From JAUWQU01 sp964605095 (GTDB taxonomy: Bacteria; Planctomycetota; Phycisphaerae; SM23-33), in contig CAZSBS010000053.1 of the NCBI GenBank assembly GCA_964605095.1, forward strand, positions 1 through 21,561: a DNA stretch of 21,561 nt, written 5' to 3'. Shown piece after piece: positions 1 to 7,104 of this stretch; within the stretch, counting starts at the first letter, position 1; every line of letters starts with the position of its first letter. The notes beneath the pieces were generated by a model. It worked only from the letters and a program-made list of their open reading frames with translations, had not been told where the DNA came from and did not search any database. The translations under genes were made by a program, and so were the position numbers.

Positions 1-91
1 CAGATTGCAGATTGCAGATTGCAGATTGCAGATTGCAGATTGCAGATTGCAGATTTCAGATTTCAGATTGCAGATTGCAGATTGCAGATTG
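1..91. repeat. Heptanucleotide tandem array (CAGATTG)n
   Basis: Thirteen uninterrupted 7-nt units fill the start of the window: seven CAGATTG, two CAGATTT, then four CAGATTG. The array may continue beyond the left edge. Because 7 is not a multiple of 3 all frames stay open and give an artificial IADCRLQ peptide, which I do not call as a gene. Units abut with no spacers, so this is not a CRISPR. Other arrays of the same period but different sequence lie in other spacers of the window. Confidence 0.95.
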
Positions 92-126
92 TCATACCCG
101 TCGCACGCAACCAAGAAGAAGCATAT

Positions 127-222
127 CTCACGCAGAGGTCGCCGAGAACGCGGAGAATGCAATGATCAAGATAAACAGTTCTATCTGTTTCCTCTCTGCG
201 ACCTCTGCGCCCTCTGCGCGAG
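127..222. repeat. Imperfect inverted-repeat element built on CGCAGAGG motifs
   Basis: The left arm (127-156) and right arm (about 193-222) match at roughly 24 of 30 positions as reverse complements. Both are made of reiterated CGCAGAG/CTCTGCG motifs. The spacer holds a second hairpin, AAACAG-TTCTAT-CTGTTT (173-190). From memory, ACGCAGAGGCGCAGAG-like palindromes recur in many bacterial genomes, which would make this a REP/MITE-like element. It could also act as a bidirectional transcription barrier downstream of the surface-protein gene. No ORF is associated with it. Confidence 0.6.
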
Positions 223-247
223 GTATTCTGTTTCTTGTTTCTTCCGC

Positions 248-316
248 TCAGGCCGCTCTTCGCCGCCTCAGCACCGCCAGTGCTCCGATGGCCAGCCCCG
301 AGGCTGGCTCGGGATT
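248..316 (-). pseudogene. Fossil PEP-CTERM sorting tail, frameshifted
   Basis: Read on the minus strand, codons from 316 down to the TGA at 248-250 encode N followed by PEPASGLAIGALAVLRRRR and AA, then stop. This has the full PEP-CTERM layout: a PEP motif, a short hydrophobic stretch, an arginine cluster and the end of the protein. It begins 28 nt after the stop of the large PEP-CTERM gene, in a different frame, and is preceded in its own frame by a TGA, so it cannot be expressed as it stands. It is either the last codons of a deleted neighbouring PEP-CTERM gene or a former C-terminus of the gene upstream. A stem GCCAGCC-CCGA-GGCTGGC (291-308) lies inside it and could act as a hairpin, but its sequence is explained by the coding content. 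Confidence 0.65.
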
Positions 317-344
317 TCAGCTCCGGCGTCAGTCTTCGCTCAAG

Positions 345-3300
345 CTACGACCTGACGCGTCGCCTTCGCTTCAACAGAGCAGGAAGGCCTGCGGCCATCA
401 TGACAAAGAGCGTGGCGGGCTCGGGTGTCGTCGAGGGCGCGCTGTCGCTGGGGGTCATGTTGTTCATCAGGGTGCTGAGGTCGGTCCAGTCCACCGTGCC
501 GGTATTGTCGAAGTTGCCCACGGCCACTCCGCCGTCCTCGCCCGCGCCGAAGTTCTTCTTCAGCGTGATGAAGTCGGCCGCGTCGACGATCTTGTCGCCG
601 TTGGTGTCGCCGGGGGTGCCCTCCACGCCGATGCCGGTGATGTACACGTGGCCGTTACCGTCGTCGACAACGCTCAGATTGTTCAGGTCCCAATCCACGA
701 TGCCGTCGCTGTCCACAACGTACGAGCCCAGCGTGCTGGCGCCGGTGTAGGTGAACAGGTTGTACTTCCCGCTGATCAGCGGATCGTCGCCGAGGTCCAC
801 GAGTTTGACCACCCAGTCGGCCGCCAGCGAGAGGGCGCCGTTGACATTCAGCGTGTGGTCGCCGCCGTCGCCGTAGCTCCAGGTGAAGCCGCCGCCTGCG
901 TCGATCGCCACGCTCTTGGCGCTGCCGCCGCCGGCCAGCTTGCCGCCGCTGGCGACGGTCACGTCGCTGGCGTCGATCGAGCCGGTCAGATTCAGCGTGC
1001 CGCCTGAGACTCTCGTCGTGCCGCTGTAGCTGTTGTTGCCGGAGAGGGTTTGCGTGCCCGCACCGGTCTTGACCAGGCTGCTGACCATACCCTCACCCGC
1101 ACCGTTGGCGATCACGCCGGCGAAGCTGGCGGACTGGCCGGTGGCGACACTTGTCGTCACGACCATGCTGCTGGTCGCGTCGAGCGTCGTGCCGGCGGCG
1201 CCGTTGATCCCGCCAAAGCTCACGCCCGCGGCGTTCGTGACAGTCAGGGCCGTGCCCGATCCGCTGAGCGTCAGTCCGCCCAGCACGTGATTGTACGTAG
1301 ATCCGCCCAGGTCCAACGTCGTGCTTGCCGTCGCGGCAATGCTGGTGTAGGGAAGGGTGACGCCGCCAGAGACCATTCCGGTCATAGTAACCGCGTCGAG
1401 ATCCGAGGATTTGTCGCCACCCGCTCTGTTGATGAAAACAAAGTTAAGCGTGTGGCTGCCAGCGGAAAGAGCCAAGGGAGCGCTGGTGTAGGTATTCCAC
1501 GCGGTCTGCGACGGGATGAATTGCGCTACCACGACTGAACTGTCGATTTGTACCGCCAAATCTAATGGACCATTGGTGCCGCCGCGCCCTACCGCCGCGA
1601 AGCTGACCGTGTAATCGCCGGCGGCCGTGACATCGACCGTCTGGCTCATCGTCTGAGCGTTCTGTATGAACGCCCATTTGTAGTTGGTGCTGGCGTCATA
1701 ATTTGGCGGCGCAGCCGGCGCGAAGGTTCTACTGGTTCCCTGTTCGATGCCAGTGCCACCGGTCCAGCCTGTGATAGCCTGGTAATTGTAGGCGTTTGCG
1801 GTTCCCGCGTCGGTCTCAAAACTCGGATTGGTCAGTGTGACGGACACGGGCACCGGGGGCAGATTGCTGAATGTCAAGGTCCCGCCGGAAAGCGAGAGCG
1901 TGCGAGCGACATTATCGTCGGCCAGGTTGGCGCCCGCGGCGGTGAACGAAGTCCCGTCGGTAAGCGTGGCGGTCAGGCCGCCGGGCAGCGTCATTGTGTT
2001 GGTCACGGTCAGCGCGTTGGTGGCGTTCACGCTGCCGGTTCCCGCGGAGAAGTTCGCCGAGGCGACGGTGACGCCGGTGACGCCAAGGGTCGTGGCCCCG
2101 CCGGTGACCGTCAGCGTGGTGCCCGTCCAAGGGGTGTTGAGGTTCAGGCCGCCGCCGTTGACGGTGATCGCCAGGCTGGCGAGCGAGCCGTTGACGGTGA
2201 GGGTGCCGGCGCTGATGGTCGTCGCGCCGGTGTAGGTGGTGCTGCTCGAGAGGGTTTGCGTGCCGGCGCCGGTCTTGGTCAGGCTGACCGCAGCCGAGTC
2301 ATGGCTCAGTGTGCCGGCGAACTCGGCCGACTGGCCGGTGGGGACGTTAAGCGTCAACGCCACCGCGGCGCCCAGGTCTAGCGTGGTGCCCGCTGGGCCG
2401 TTAACCCCGGCGAAGCTGATGCCGGCGGCGTTGGCGACGCTGACGGTCGTGCCCGCGCTGAGCGTCAGCGAGCCCAGAACGTGATTGGCTGTCGGATTGA
2501 TCAGGTCCAGCGTCGTGCTTGTCGTCGCGGCGATGTTGGTGGTGGGCAGGTTCACATTGCCGGCGCCCACGACCGTCAGCAACTGGTTGGTCAGGCCGTA
2601 GAGATGGTAGTTGGCGGTGTTAAGGATGTCGAAGATCAACTTGATTTTTCCGGAACTGTCCGCCTGGTAGACGTAGCTGGTGGCCCAGGAGACGTTGCCC
2701 GACAGATCCGGCGGGTCCAAGTCCGCGCGGTTCTGGTCGATGATGGGCGTCTGATACTCCACCGAGCCGTCGCTGCCCACGTTGTAGTTGATCCGATATG
2801 TCCGCGTCGTGCTGTTGTAGTCCCAGGCCCGGTCGTACAGGCGAACGTCGTACCACTGGCCCTCGGTCAGGCCGGTCAGCTCGATGTACTGCCCGCTGGT
2901 TCCGCCGTACTGCATGTCATGGAACACCTTCGCCACCTCGCCGCCGACTGCCGGCGGGGTGTCGCCGCCGTGAACATTCGCACCGTAGGTGCGACCGCCG
3001 GAATTGGCCCGCCCACCGGCGGCGACGTTGACATCGTTGGCGAAGACCACGCCGTTGACCGTCGCGGTCCCGCTTGAGCCAAAGTCGACGGCGTGGGTGA
3101 ACGTGTCGGCCGAGCTGATCCCAGAGTCGGCGTCGTTGGTGATCTGGTGGTAGCTGATCCCGGTGACCGCCGGAGCGGCCGGGCCGACCATCGTCACCGT
3201 CCCGCCGGAAACGGTAATCGTTCGTCCGGAGGCGGTACTGGCGATATTGCTGCCGGAGACCTGCATGGCCGGGCCGTCTGTGGTCACCGTGGTCCCGCCG

Positions 3301-5396
3301 GGCAAGGTCATCGTGTTGTTCACGGTCAGCGCGTTGGTGGCGTCAACCGTACCGGTTCCCGCGGAGAAGTCCGCCGAGGCGACGGTGGTTCCGGCCGCGC
3401 CAAGGGTCGTCGTTCCGCCGGTGACCGTCAGCGTGCTGCCCGTCCAAGGGGCGTTGAGGTTCAGGCCGCCGCCGTTGACGTTGATCGCCTGGCTGGCGAG
3501 CGAGTCGTTGACGGTGAGGGTGCCGGCATTGACCGTCGTGGGGCCGCTGTAATCGTTGGCGGCCGAGAGGGTGACGTTGCCGTTGACCACCAGTGAATTT
3601 CCGTCGGTCAGGGCGTTGGCGTTGGGCAGGGTCAGCGTCCCACCGCCGCCGCCGAGGCGGTACGTCCCGCCGGCCGGCGTCAGCGTGCCGGTGTAGGTCA
3701 CGTCGGCAGTGGCGCCGAGACTGGCGCTGGGCAGGTTCGCGCCCGTGGTGTCGCTGAAGTCCAGATCTTGCGTGCCATTGGCCCCGAGGGCGACGGTAAA
3801 CGCGTTGGCGTTGCCGGCCATCAGGCCCAGGAAACTCTGACCCGCGTCAAAGCCGGCCGCTACGGTGGTTCCCGCCGAGGGGTTGATGCCCGATGTGCTG
3901 CCGAGGGCGGCGGTCGAGTTGAACTGAATCGTGCCGCCGGTGACCGTGGTCGCGCCGTCGTAGCTGTTGCTGCCGGAGAGCAGCAGCTTGCCCGTGCCGG
4001 CCTTGATCAGCTCGGCGCCGCTGCCGGAGATATTGGCCGAGACCGTCAGGTCGTCGGCCGCCGTGGCCGAGTCGCCGACAGTGAAGGTCCGGGTGGGCGC
4101 ACCAAGGTCGACGTTTCCGCTGATCGTCGCGCCCAGGGGGTTGGCGGAGCTGTCGTAGGTGACGTCGCCGCCGAGGGTCAGCGTCCCGGCGCCGGTGGTT
4201 ACCGCCGCGCCGCTGGTGGCGGTCGCTCCGCCCAAAGTGAGGCTGCCGATGGTGTCGCTGTTGCCGTTGGCGTCCAGCGTGGCGGTCTGTCCGGCCGCGA
4301 TAGCGGCGACCTTCACAGCGGAGCTGTCGGGGATGACGTTGCTGGCGCCCAGTCGCAGCGTGCCGGCCTGGATGTCCGTGCCGCCGCTGTAGCTGTTGGC
4401 GCCGGAAAGGATGAGCGTGCCGATGCCGTCCTTGAGCAGTCGCAGGCCCGCGCCGTCATCGGTGAGCGGAGTCTCGACCGTCGCGGTCAGCCCGCCGGCG
4501 ACCGTCATGGTGCTATTCGACGTCATGCGCAGCGCCCCGCCGGTCAGCGTGACGGCACCCTGCGTGAAGCCCATGCCGCTGATGTCCTGCGTGTCGGCCA
4601 CAGTGACGGTGTAGCTGCCCATGCCATTGGCGCCGGCGGCGAACACGGCCGTCAGGCCTTGCGGCCAGGCCGACGCCGTGCCGGTGCCGTCGGGCGCGCT
4701 GTTCCAGTTGGTGGTGGCAGCGTCCCAGGCGCCCTCGCCGTCGACGTTCCAGTAGGCGGCGGCGTTCGCGAGGTTCAGATGGAAGATCCGGTCAGTCGAG
4801 CCATCGAGGGCAAGGGACGAATTGCCGATGCCCGGCGCTCCATCGGGGCCCGAGGTGAAGCGGACGCCGCCGGTGTAGTCGTTGCCGGTCACGTTGAGGT
4901 AGGGAATGCCGCTCTCCCAGCCCGAAGAGGAGCCCGTCATCCCAACGTCAATGCCATAGACGGTGTTCGGCTGGAGCACGACGGCCGAGTCCAGGGTCCA
5001 GGTCATGTACTCGGCGAAGTTCCAGGCGAAGCTCTGGGTGAATGTCTCGCTGTAGATCTGGCTGAATGTCGAGCCCGAGACGGTGCCGATGCGGACGACG
5101 TATGTCTTGGTGGGCTCGGCATTCGCACCGACCTGGTACGAGATCGCGTCGAGTAGGACGCTCGCGCTGCCGGTCGTGAAGGTCTGGCCCTTGGTGGCTC
5201 CGGCCGCCTTCATCTCCGCCCACCATTTGTCGAGTCCCGTCACCGTGCCGTAATTGGCGATGTCCGCGCCGTCGATGATGGGGGCGTCGACGCTGGCCGA
5301 CATGGTCCCCGCCTGTGCCGGCCCGGCCGCCAGGCCAAGGACCGCCACCGCCACGGACAAGACCAGAACCGCTCGTAAAGAAATGCTGCCTCTCAT
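345..5396 (-). CDS. Giant secreted PEP-CTERM protein with autotransporter-associated beta-strand repeats and dockerin-like module
   Basis: The product has 1683 residues. I chose the ATG at 5396 because GGGAG sits 6 nt upstream and a signal peptide (MRGSISLR, then a hydrophobic run to about residue 30, AQAG) follows at once; an ATG at 5444 would add 16 charged residues. After an N-terminal lectin-like region (about 35-230) come beta-strand repeats of the LxKxGxGxxxLSGxNSYSGxTxVxxGTL type near residues 320, 463, 613, 1040 and 1441. Two different carbohydrate-binding-like inserts lie at about 744-936 and 1181-1343 (the second starts with NPSFE). A dockerin-like pair of calcium loops (GDTNGDKIVDAADF) occupies about 1596-1647. 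The tail TPEPATL, a hydrophobic stretch and KRRRR form a PEP-CTERM signal, which marks the protein for sorting and probable cell-surface retention. Ligand and partners are unknown. The family call is firm; the function is not. Confidence 0.9.
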   Translation of the reverse strand: MRGSISLRAVLVLSVAVAVLGLAAGPAQAGTMSASVDAPIIDGADIANYGTVTGLDKWWAEMKAAGATKGQTFTTGSASVLLDAISYQVGANAEPTKTYVVRIGTVSGSTFSQIYSETFTQSFAWNFAEYMTWTLDSAVVLQPNTVYGIDVGMTGSSSGWESGIPYLNVTGNDYTGGVRFTSGPDGAPGIGNSSLALDGSTDRIFHLNLANAAAYWNVDGEGAWDAATTNWNSAPDGTGTASAWPQGLTAVFAAGANGMGSYTVTVADTQDISGMGFTQGAVTLTGGALRMTSNSTMTVAGGLTATVETPLTDDGAGLRLLKDGIGTLILSGANSYSGGTDIQAGTLRLGASNVIPDSSAVKVAAIAAGQTATLDANGNSDTIGSLTLGGATATSGAAVTTGAGTLTLGGDVTYDSSANPLGATISGNVDLGAPTRTFTVGDSATAADDLTVSANISGSGAELIKAGTGKLLLSGSNSYDGATTVTGGTIQFNSTAALGSTSGINPSAGTTVAAGFDAGQSFLGLMAGNANAFTVALGANGTQDLDFSDTTGANLPSASLGATADVTYTGTLTPAGGTYRLGGGGGTLTLPNANALTDGNSLVVNGNVTLSAANDYSGPTTVNAGTLTVNDSLASQAINVNGGGLNLNAPWTGSTLTVTGGTTTLGAAGTTVASADFSAGTGTVDATNALTVNNTMTLPGGTTVTTDGPAMQVSGSNIASTASGRTITVSGGTVTMVGPAAPAVTGISYHQITNDADSGISSADTFTHAVDFGSSGTATVNGVVFANDVNVAAGGRANSGGRTYGANVHGGDTPPAVGGEVAKVFHDMQYGGTSGQYIELTGLTEGQWYDVRLYDRAWDYNSTTRTYRINYNVGSDGSVEYQTPIIDQNRADLDPPDLSGNVSWATSYVYQADSSGKIKLIFDILNTANYHLYGLTNQLLTVVGAGNVNLPTTNIAATTSTTLDLINPTANHVLGSLTLSAGTTVSVANAAGISFAGVNGPAGTTLDLGAAVALTLNVPTGQSAEFAGTLSHDSAAVSLTKTGAGTQTLSSSTTYTGATTISAGTLTVNGSLASLAITVNGGGLNLNTPWTGTTLTVTGGATTLGVTGVTVASANFSAGTGSVNATNALTVTNTMTLPGGLTATLTDGTSFTAAGANLADDNVARTLSLSGGTLTFSNLPPVPVSVTLTNPSFETDAGTANAYNYQAITGWTGGTGIEQGTSRTFAPAAPPNYDASTNYKWAFIQNAQTMSQTVDVTAAGDYTVSFAAVGRGGTNGPLDLAVQIDSSVVVAQFIPSQTAWNTYTSAPLALSAGSHTLNFVFINRAGGDKSSDLDAVTMTGMVSGGVTLPYTSIAATASTTLDLGGSTYNHVLGGLTLSGSGTALTVTNAAGVSFGGINGAAGTTLDATSSMVVTTSVATGQSASFAGVIANGAGEGMVSSLVKTGAGTQTLSGNNSYSGTTRVSGGTLNLTGSIDASDVTVASGGKLAGGGSAKSVAIDAGGGFTWSYGDGGDHTLNVNGALSLAADWVVKLVDLGDDPLISGKYNLFTYTGASTLGSYVVDSDGIVDWDLNNLSVVDDGNGHVYITGIGVEGTPGDTNGDKIVDAADFITLKKNFGAGEDGGVAVGNFDNTGTVDWTDLSTLMNNMTPSDSAPSTTPEPATLFVMMAAGLPALLKRRRRVRS
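1980..2235 (-). repeat. Intragenic direct repeat, copy 1
   Basis: This 256-bp stretch is highly similar to 3298-3553 at a constant offset of 1318 bp. It encodes the module running from VNGSLAS through NGGGLNLN to NTMTLPGG (about residues 1055-1138). The nucleotide-level similarity suggests a fairly recent duplication or gene conversion between the copies. Confidence 0.85.
3298..3553 (-). repeat. Intragenic direct repeat, copy 2
   Basis: This is the partner of 1980-2235. It encodes the parallel module VNDSLAS, NGGGLNLN, NTMTLPGG (about residues 615-700). Together with a second homologous segment (about 1264-1355 against 2458-2550) it marks a duplicated supermodule of about 1.2-1.3 kb. Confidence 0.85.
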
Positions 5397-5441
5397 TTGA
5401 CGCTCCCTTCTTGTCCTATAGGAACTGACCATGGAATTGCG

Positions 5442-5469
5442 CAAACCTGCCCGTGTGAAACGGGGTTTG
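5442..5469 (-). promoter_or_regulatory. Leader hairpin upstream of the PEP-CTERM gene
   Basis: CAAACC (5442-5447) pairs with GGTTTG (5464-5469) and CCGT (5451-5454) pairs with ACGG (5460-5463). This gives a 10-bp stem with a 3-nt bulge and a 5-nt loop, 45 nt upstream of the chosen start codon. It overlaps the alternative ATG at 5444, which argues that this region is leader RNA. A translational or stability role is inference; I do not recognise a known riboswitch class. Confidence 0.35.
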
Positions 5470-5668
5470 TTTCTGCCTCGGCGGAAAACGCCTTGACTGT
5501 CCTGCTTTCCTCACAGTGCCTCAAGCCCGGCCGGCCCGGCTGCGTGATATGGACAACCGCGACCAACTCACGAACAGCGCCACCTGGAGCCCCAGGCAGC
5601 AAGAAGATGACCGCCCGCGACCGGGCCTTCAGCCACTCCTGTCAATACACCAAACTGCATTGTCCCGT

Positions 5669-5696
5669 ATTCTACCCCTTCCCCGCGATTCGTCAA
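5669..5696 (-). promoter_or_regulatory. Candidate sigma70-type promoter for the PEP-CTERM gene
   Basis: On the minus strand TTGACG (5696-5691), a 16-nt spacer and TAGAAT (5674-5669) form a good -35/-10 pair in the gap between the regulator fragment and the PEP-CTERM gene. It would give a leader of about 265 nt. The rest of the 5397-5839 gap shows no convincing gene on either strand. Confidence 0.4.
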
Positions 5697-5839
5697 GCCA
5701 ATTTCAGGAAGAAATATGTCGTTATACGGACAACAGTCCGGTCTTTCGGCTTTCTGGCCAGGATCGGCCTCCGAGGGCGACAGCGGAGAAGGTCTTCCCG
5801 CGCGAGACATTCTCTCGTGGGTTGCGTGCGGCGTCGGGG

Positions 5840-6215
5840 CTACTTGTGGGCGCGCCGGTCTTGGTAGTCCTTGGGGCGCATGCCCGTCATCTTGCGGAAG
5901 AACATCGCGAAGTGGCTGGGGGAATGGAACCCGCATTCGGTGGCGAGATCGCCCAGGCAGATGTCCGGGTCCTCCAGGCGGCGTTTGATGTACCTGGTGC
6001 GGAGGCGGTTGATCTCGTCGGAGACAGGCCGGCCCAGGAACTGCCCGAATCGCCGGGCCAGGGTCCGCCGGGTGGTATGGAGCGTCACGGCAAGTCCGTC
6101 CACGGTGATCGCATCGCGCGTTTTCGCTGATGAACCTCAGCGCCTTGGCGACGAGCGGATCGGCCACCACGAAGGCGTCGGAGGAGGCGCGGACGGCCAG
6201 GCCCTTGGGCGGAAA
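5840..6215 (-). pseudogene. Truncated, frameshifted AraC/XylR-family regulator
   Basis: The intact part (6103-5840) is a C-terminal AraC-type double HTH: TLHTTRRTLARRFGQFLGRP forms the first half, and ICLGDLATECGF, HFAMFFRKMTG and RPKDY the second. Upstream, in another frame, the linker typical of planctomycete XylR-like proteins remains (PPKGLAVRASSDAF, then DPLVAKALRFISENA). Adding one nucleotide in the CG-rich run near 6111-6120 would join the two as NARDAITVDGL. Nothing upstream of about 6215 resembles the expected sugar-sensing periplasmic-binding-like domain; the sequence turns into 7-nt repeats instead. Such regulators normally control sugar-utilisation genes. Here it is most likely dead, or at best a free-standing 87-aa DNA-binding domain. 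A sequencing error could explain the frameshift but not the missing N-terminus. Confidence 0.8.
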
Positions 6216-6266
6216 GATGAAGTCGGAAGTCGCAAGTCTGAATTGTGTAGCCTGAAGCCTTCATTG
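6211..6266. repeat. Degenerate 7-nt periodic array at the regulator breakpoint
   Basis: The plus strand can be read as TGAAGTC, GGAAGTC, GCAAGTC, TGAATTG, TGTAGCC, TGAAGCC and so on, a 7-nt period with drifting sequence. It starts where homology to the AraC/XylR regulator stops. A 9-nt periodic tract follows at about 6276-6320 (units such as TTGTCCAGA and TTGTCCGGG). Confidence 0.6.
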
Positions 6267-6341
6267 CGGAGTAGTGTGTCCGGGTTATCCACATTGTCCA
6301 GATTGTCCGGGTTTGTGGCCGGGAGTGGGTTGGCCTTCACT

Positions 6342-6390
6342 GGCTACCGGCTACCGGCTACGGGCTCCTGGCTCCCGGATCCCGGCGAGG
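6342..6390. repeat. 7-nt periodic array (GGCTACC/GGCTCCC)
   Basis: Seven consecutive heptamers: GGCTACC twice, GGCTACG, GGCTCCT, GGCTCCC, GGATCCC, GGCGAGG. It is the second array in the gene-free stretch 6216-6587. Confidence 0.75.
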
Positions 6391-6410
6391 GTTTACTCCC
6401 CGTGATGCGT

Positions 6411-6511
6411 CTTGGAGTGCCGGCCGAACGCGCAAGAGGGTGTTTGGGCACCTTGGCGATAGCGCCGCGAGGTGTTTTGGAGCACCGGCCGGGCACGCAA
6501 GAGGGCTGGTT
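6411..6511. repeat. Two direct repeats of about 35 bp, 65 bp apart
   Basis: Segments 6411-6445 and 6476-6511 share TTGGAG, CCGGCCG and CGCAAGAGGG in the same order and spacing. A third partial echo, TTTGGAGTCCG (6520-6530), overlaps the promoter of the next gene. They may be REP-like units or binding sites for a regulator; no protein can be assigned. Confidence 0.55.
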
Positions 6512-6538
6512 GCTTATTATTTGGAGTCCGTTTATGAT
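6510..6538 (+). promoter_or_regulatory. Candidate promoter for the PQQ-like remnant
   Basis: TTGCTT (6510-6515), a 17-nt spacer and TATGAT (6533-6538) form a near-consensus sigma70-type promoter about 50 nt upstream of the ATG at 6588. Confidence 0.5.
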
Positions 6539-6587
6539 TCGCCGCAAGCACGAAGTGGAAAAAAGCCGCCCTATTGAGGAGATTCCC

Positions 6588-6953
6588 ATGAGTTCCAAGC
6601 TTCCGCTGATGATGCTCCCGCTTCTGGTGATACTTGTCTGCTCGTCGGCCGCGTATTCAGCCGACGCGGCCGGCGACTGGCCGTGCCTGGACCTCAAGAG
6701 CGGGCAGGCCAAGTGGAAGGATAAGGGCGTCGGCAAGGGCTCGGTAACCTTGGCCGACGGGATGCTCTACCTGTTCTCCGAGGGCGGCGGCCTGGCCGGC
6801 CTGGCCACGTGCTCGCCCGCGGGCCTGGAAATGAAAGGCACGTTCAGCGTGGCGGGCAAGGGTCCGAGTTGGGCCCACCCCGTCGTGACGGGCGACCGGC
6901 TGTACCTGCGATACGACGACAACCTCTACTGCTTCGACGTAAAAGCGAAGTGA
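6588..6953 (+). CDS. PQQ-type beta-propeller protein, internally deleted remnant
   Basis: The product has 121 residues. GAGGAGA (6576-6582) precedes the ATG, and residues 1-24 are a signal peptide. The mature start, ending in GDWP, matches the beginning of planctomycete PQQ-binding-like propeller proteins, which normally continue QWRGPNRD. Here residue 33 jumps straight to CLDLKSGQAKWKDKGVGKGS, and the rest (DGMLYLFSEGG, WAHPVV, RLYLRYDDNLYCFDVK) is the usual C-terminal end of those proteins. About 300 residues, most of the propeller blades, are missing in frame. The full-length family is thought to be periplasmic or extracellular, often next to sugar-degradation genes. The remnant keeps promoter, RBS, signal peptide and stop, so a small secreted protein could still be made, but it cannot close a propeller. 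Function is probably lost. Confidence 0.75.
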   Translation: MSSKLPLMMLPLLVILVCSSAAYSADAAGDWPCLDLKSGQAKWKDKGVGKGSVTLADGMLYLFSEGGGLAGLATCSPAGLEMKGTFSVAGKGPSWAHPVVTGDRLYLRYDDNLYCFDVKAK

Positions 6954-6995
6954 CGTCCGGCTGAGCGAGTTTGCGGTTCCCCTGGCTTGACGATG

Positions 6996-7026
6996 CCTGC
7001 ACAATGCCCGCGTGGCCTTGTGCAGG
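6996..7026. terminator. Strong hairpin after the PQQ-like remnant
   Basis: CCTGCACAA (6996-7004) pairs with TTGTGCAGG (7018-7026). After one mismatch, GCC pairs with GGC around the loop CGCGT, giving 12 bp in all, 42 nt after the stop codon. There is no T-tract on either strand, so a terminator role is plausible but unproven. No gene is visible between 6954 and the intron start. Confidence 0.4.
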
Positions 7027-7086
7027 GAGAACGCCCTTGGGGACGACTGCGGAAACAATTGGACTCCGGGAGTTGGTTGGGCCTAG

Positions 7087-7100
7087 TCTGGTCGACCAGA
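7087..7100. repeat. Perfect 14-bp palindrome next to the intron 5' end
   Basis: TCTGGTCGACCAGA is fully self-complementary and ends 4 nt before the GTGCG that opens the group II intron. It may belong to the intron target site, since some group II introns insert beside stem-loops, or it may be an operator of the lost host gene. Confidence 0.55.
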
Positions 7101-7104
7101 CGGA

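Noticed and set aside
1..91. CRISPR array
   Set aside because: The units are 7 nt and contiguous with no unique spacers; no cas gene is present.
12..1007. Long plus-strand open frames at the left edge and opposite the PEP-CTERM gene
   Set aside because: They arise from the 7-nt repeat and from the GC-rich antisense of the real minus-strand gene; no domain or RBS supports them.
3768..5156. 462-aa plus-strand open frame
   Set aside because: It lies entirely antisense to the PEP-CTERM coding region and has only low-complexity Gly/Ala/Arg composition.
5397..5839. Riboswitch in the leader of the PEP-CTERM gene
   Set aside because: A hairpin is present, but none of the conserved cores I know (for example of c-di-GMP or cobalamin riboswitches) can be found.
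6954..7104. Upstream exon encoding the missing N-terminus of the restriction endonuclease
   Set aside because: No frame here resembles the BsuBI/PstI N-terminal region, so the intron did not simply insert into that gene.
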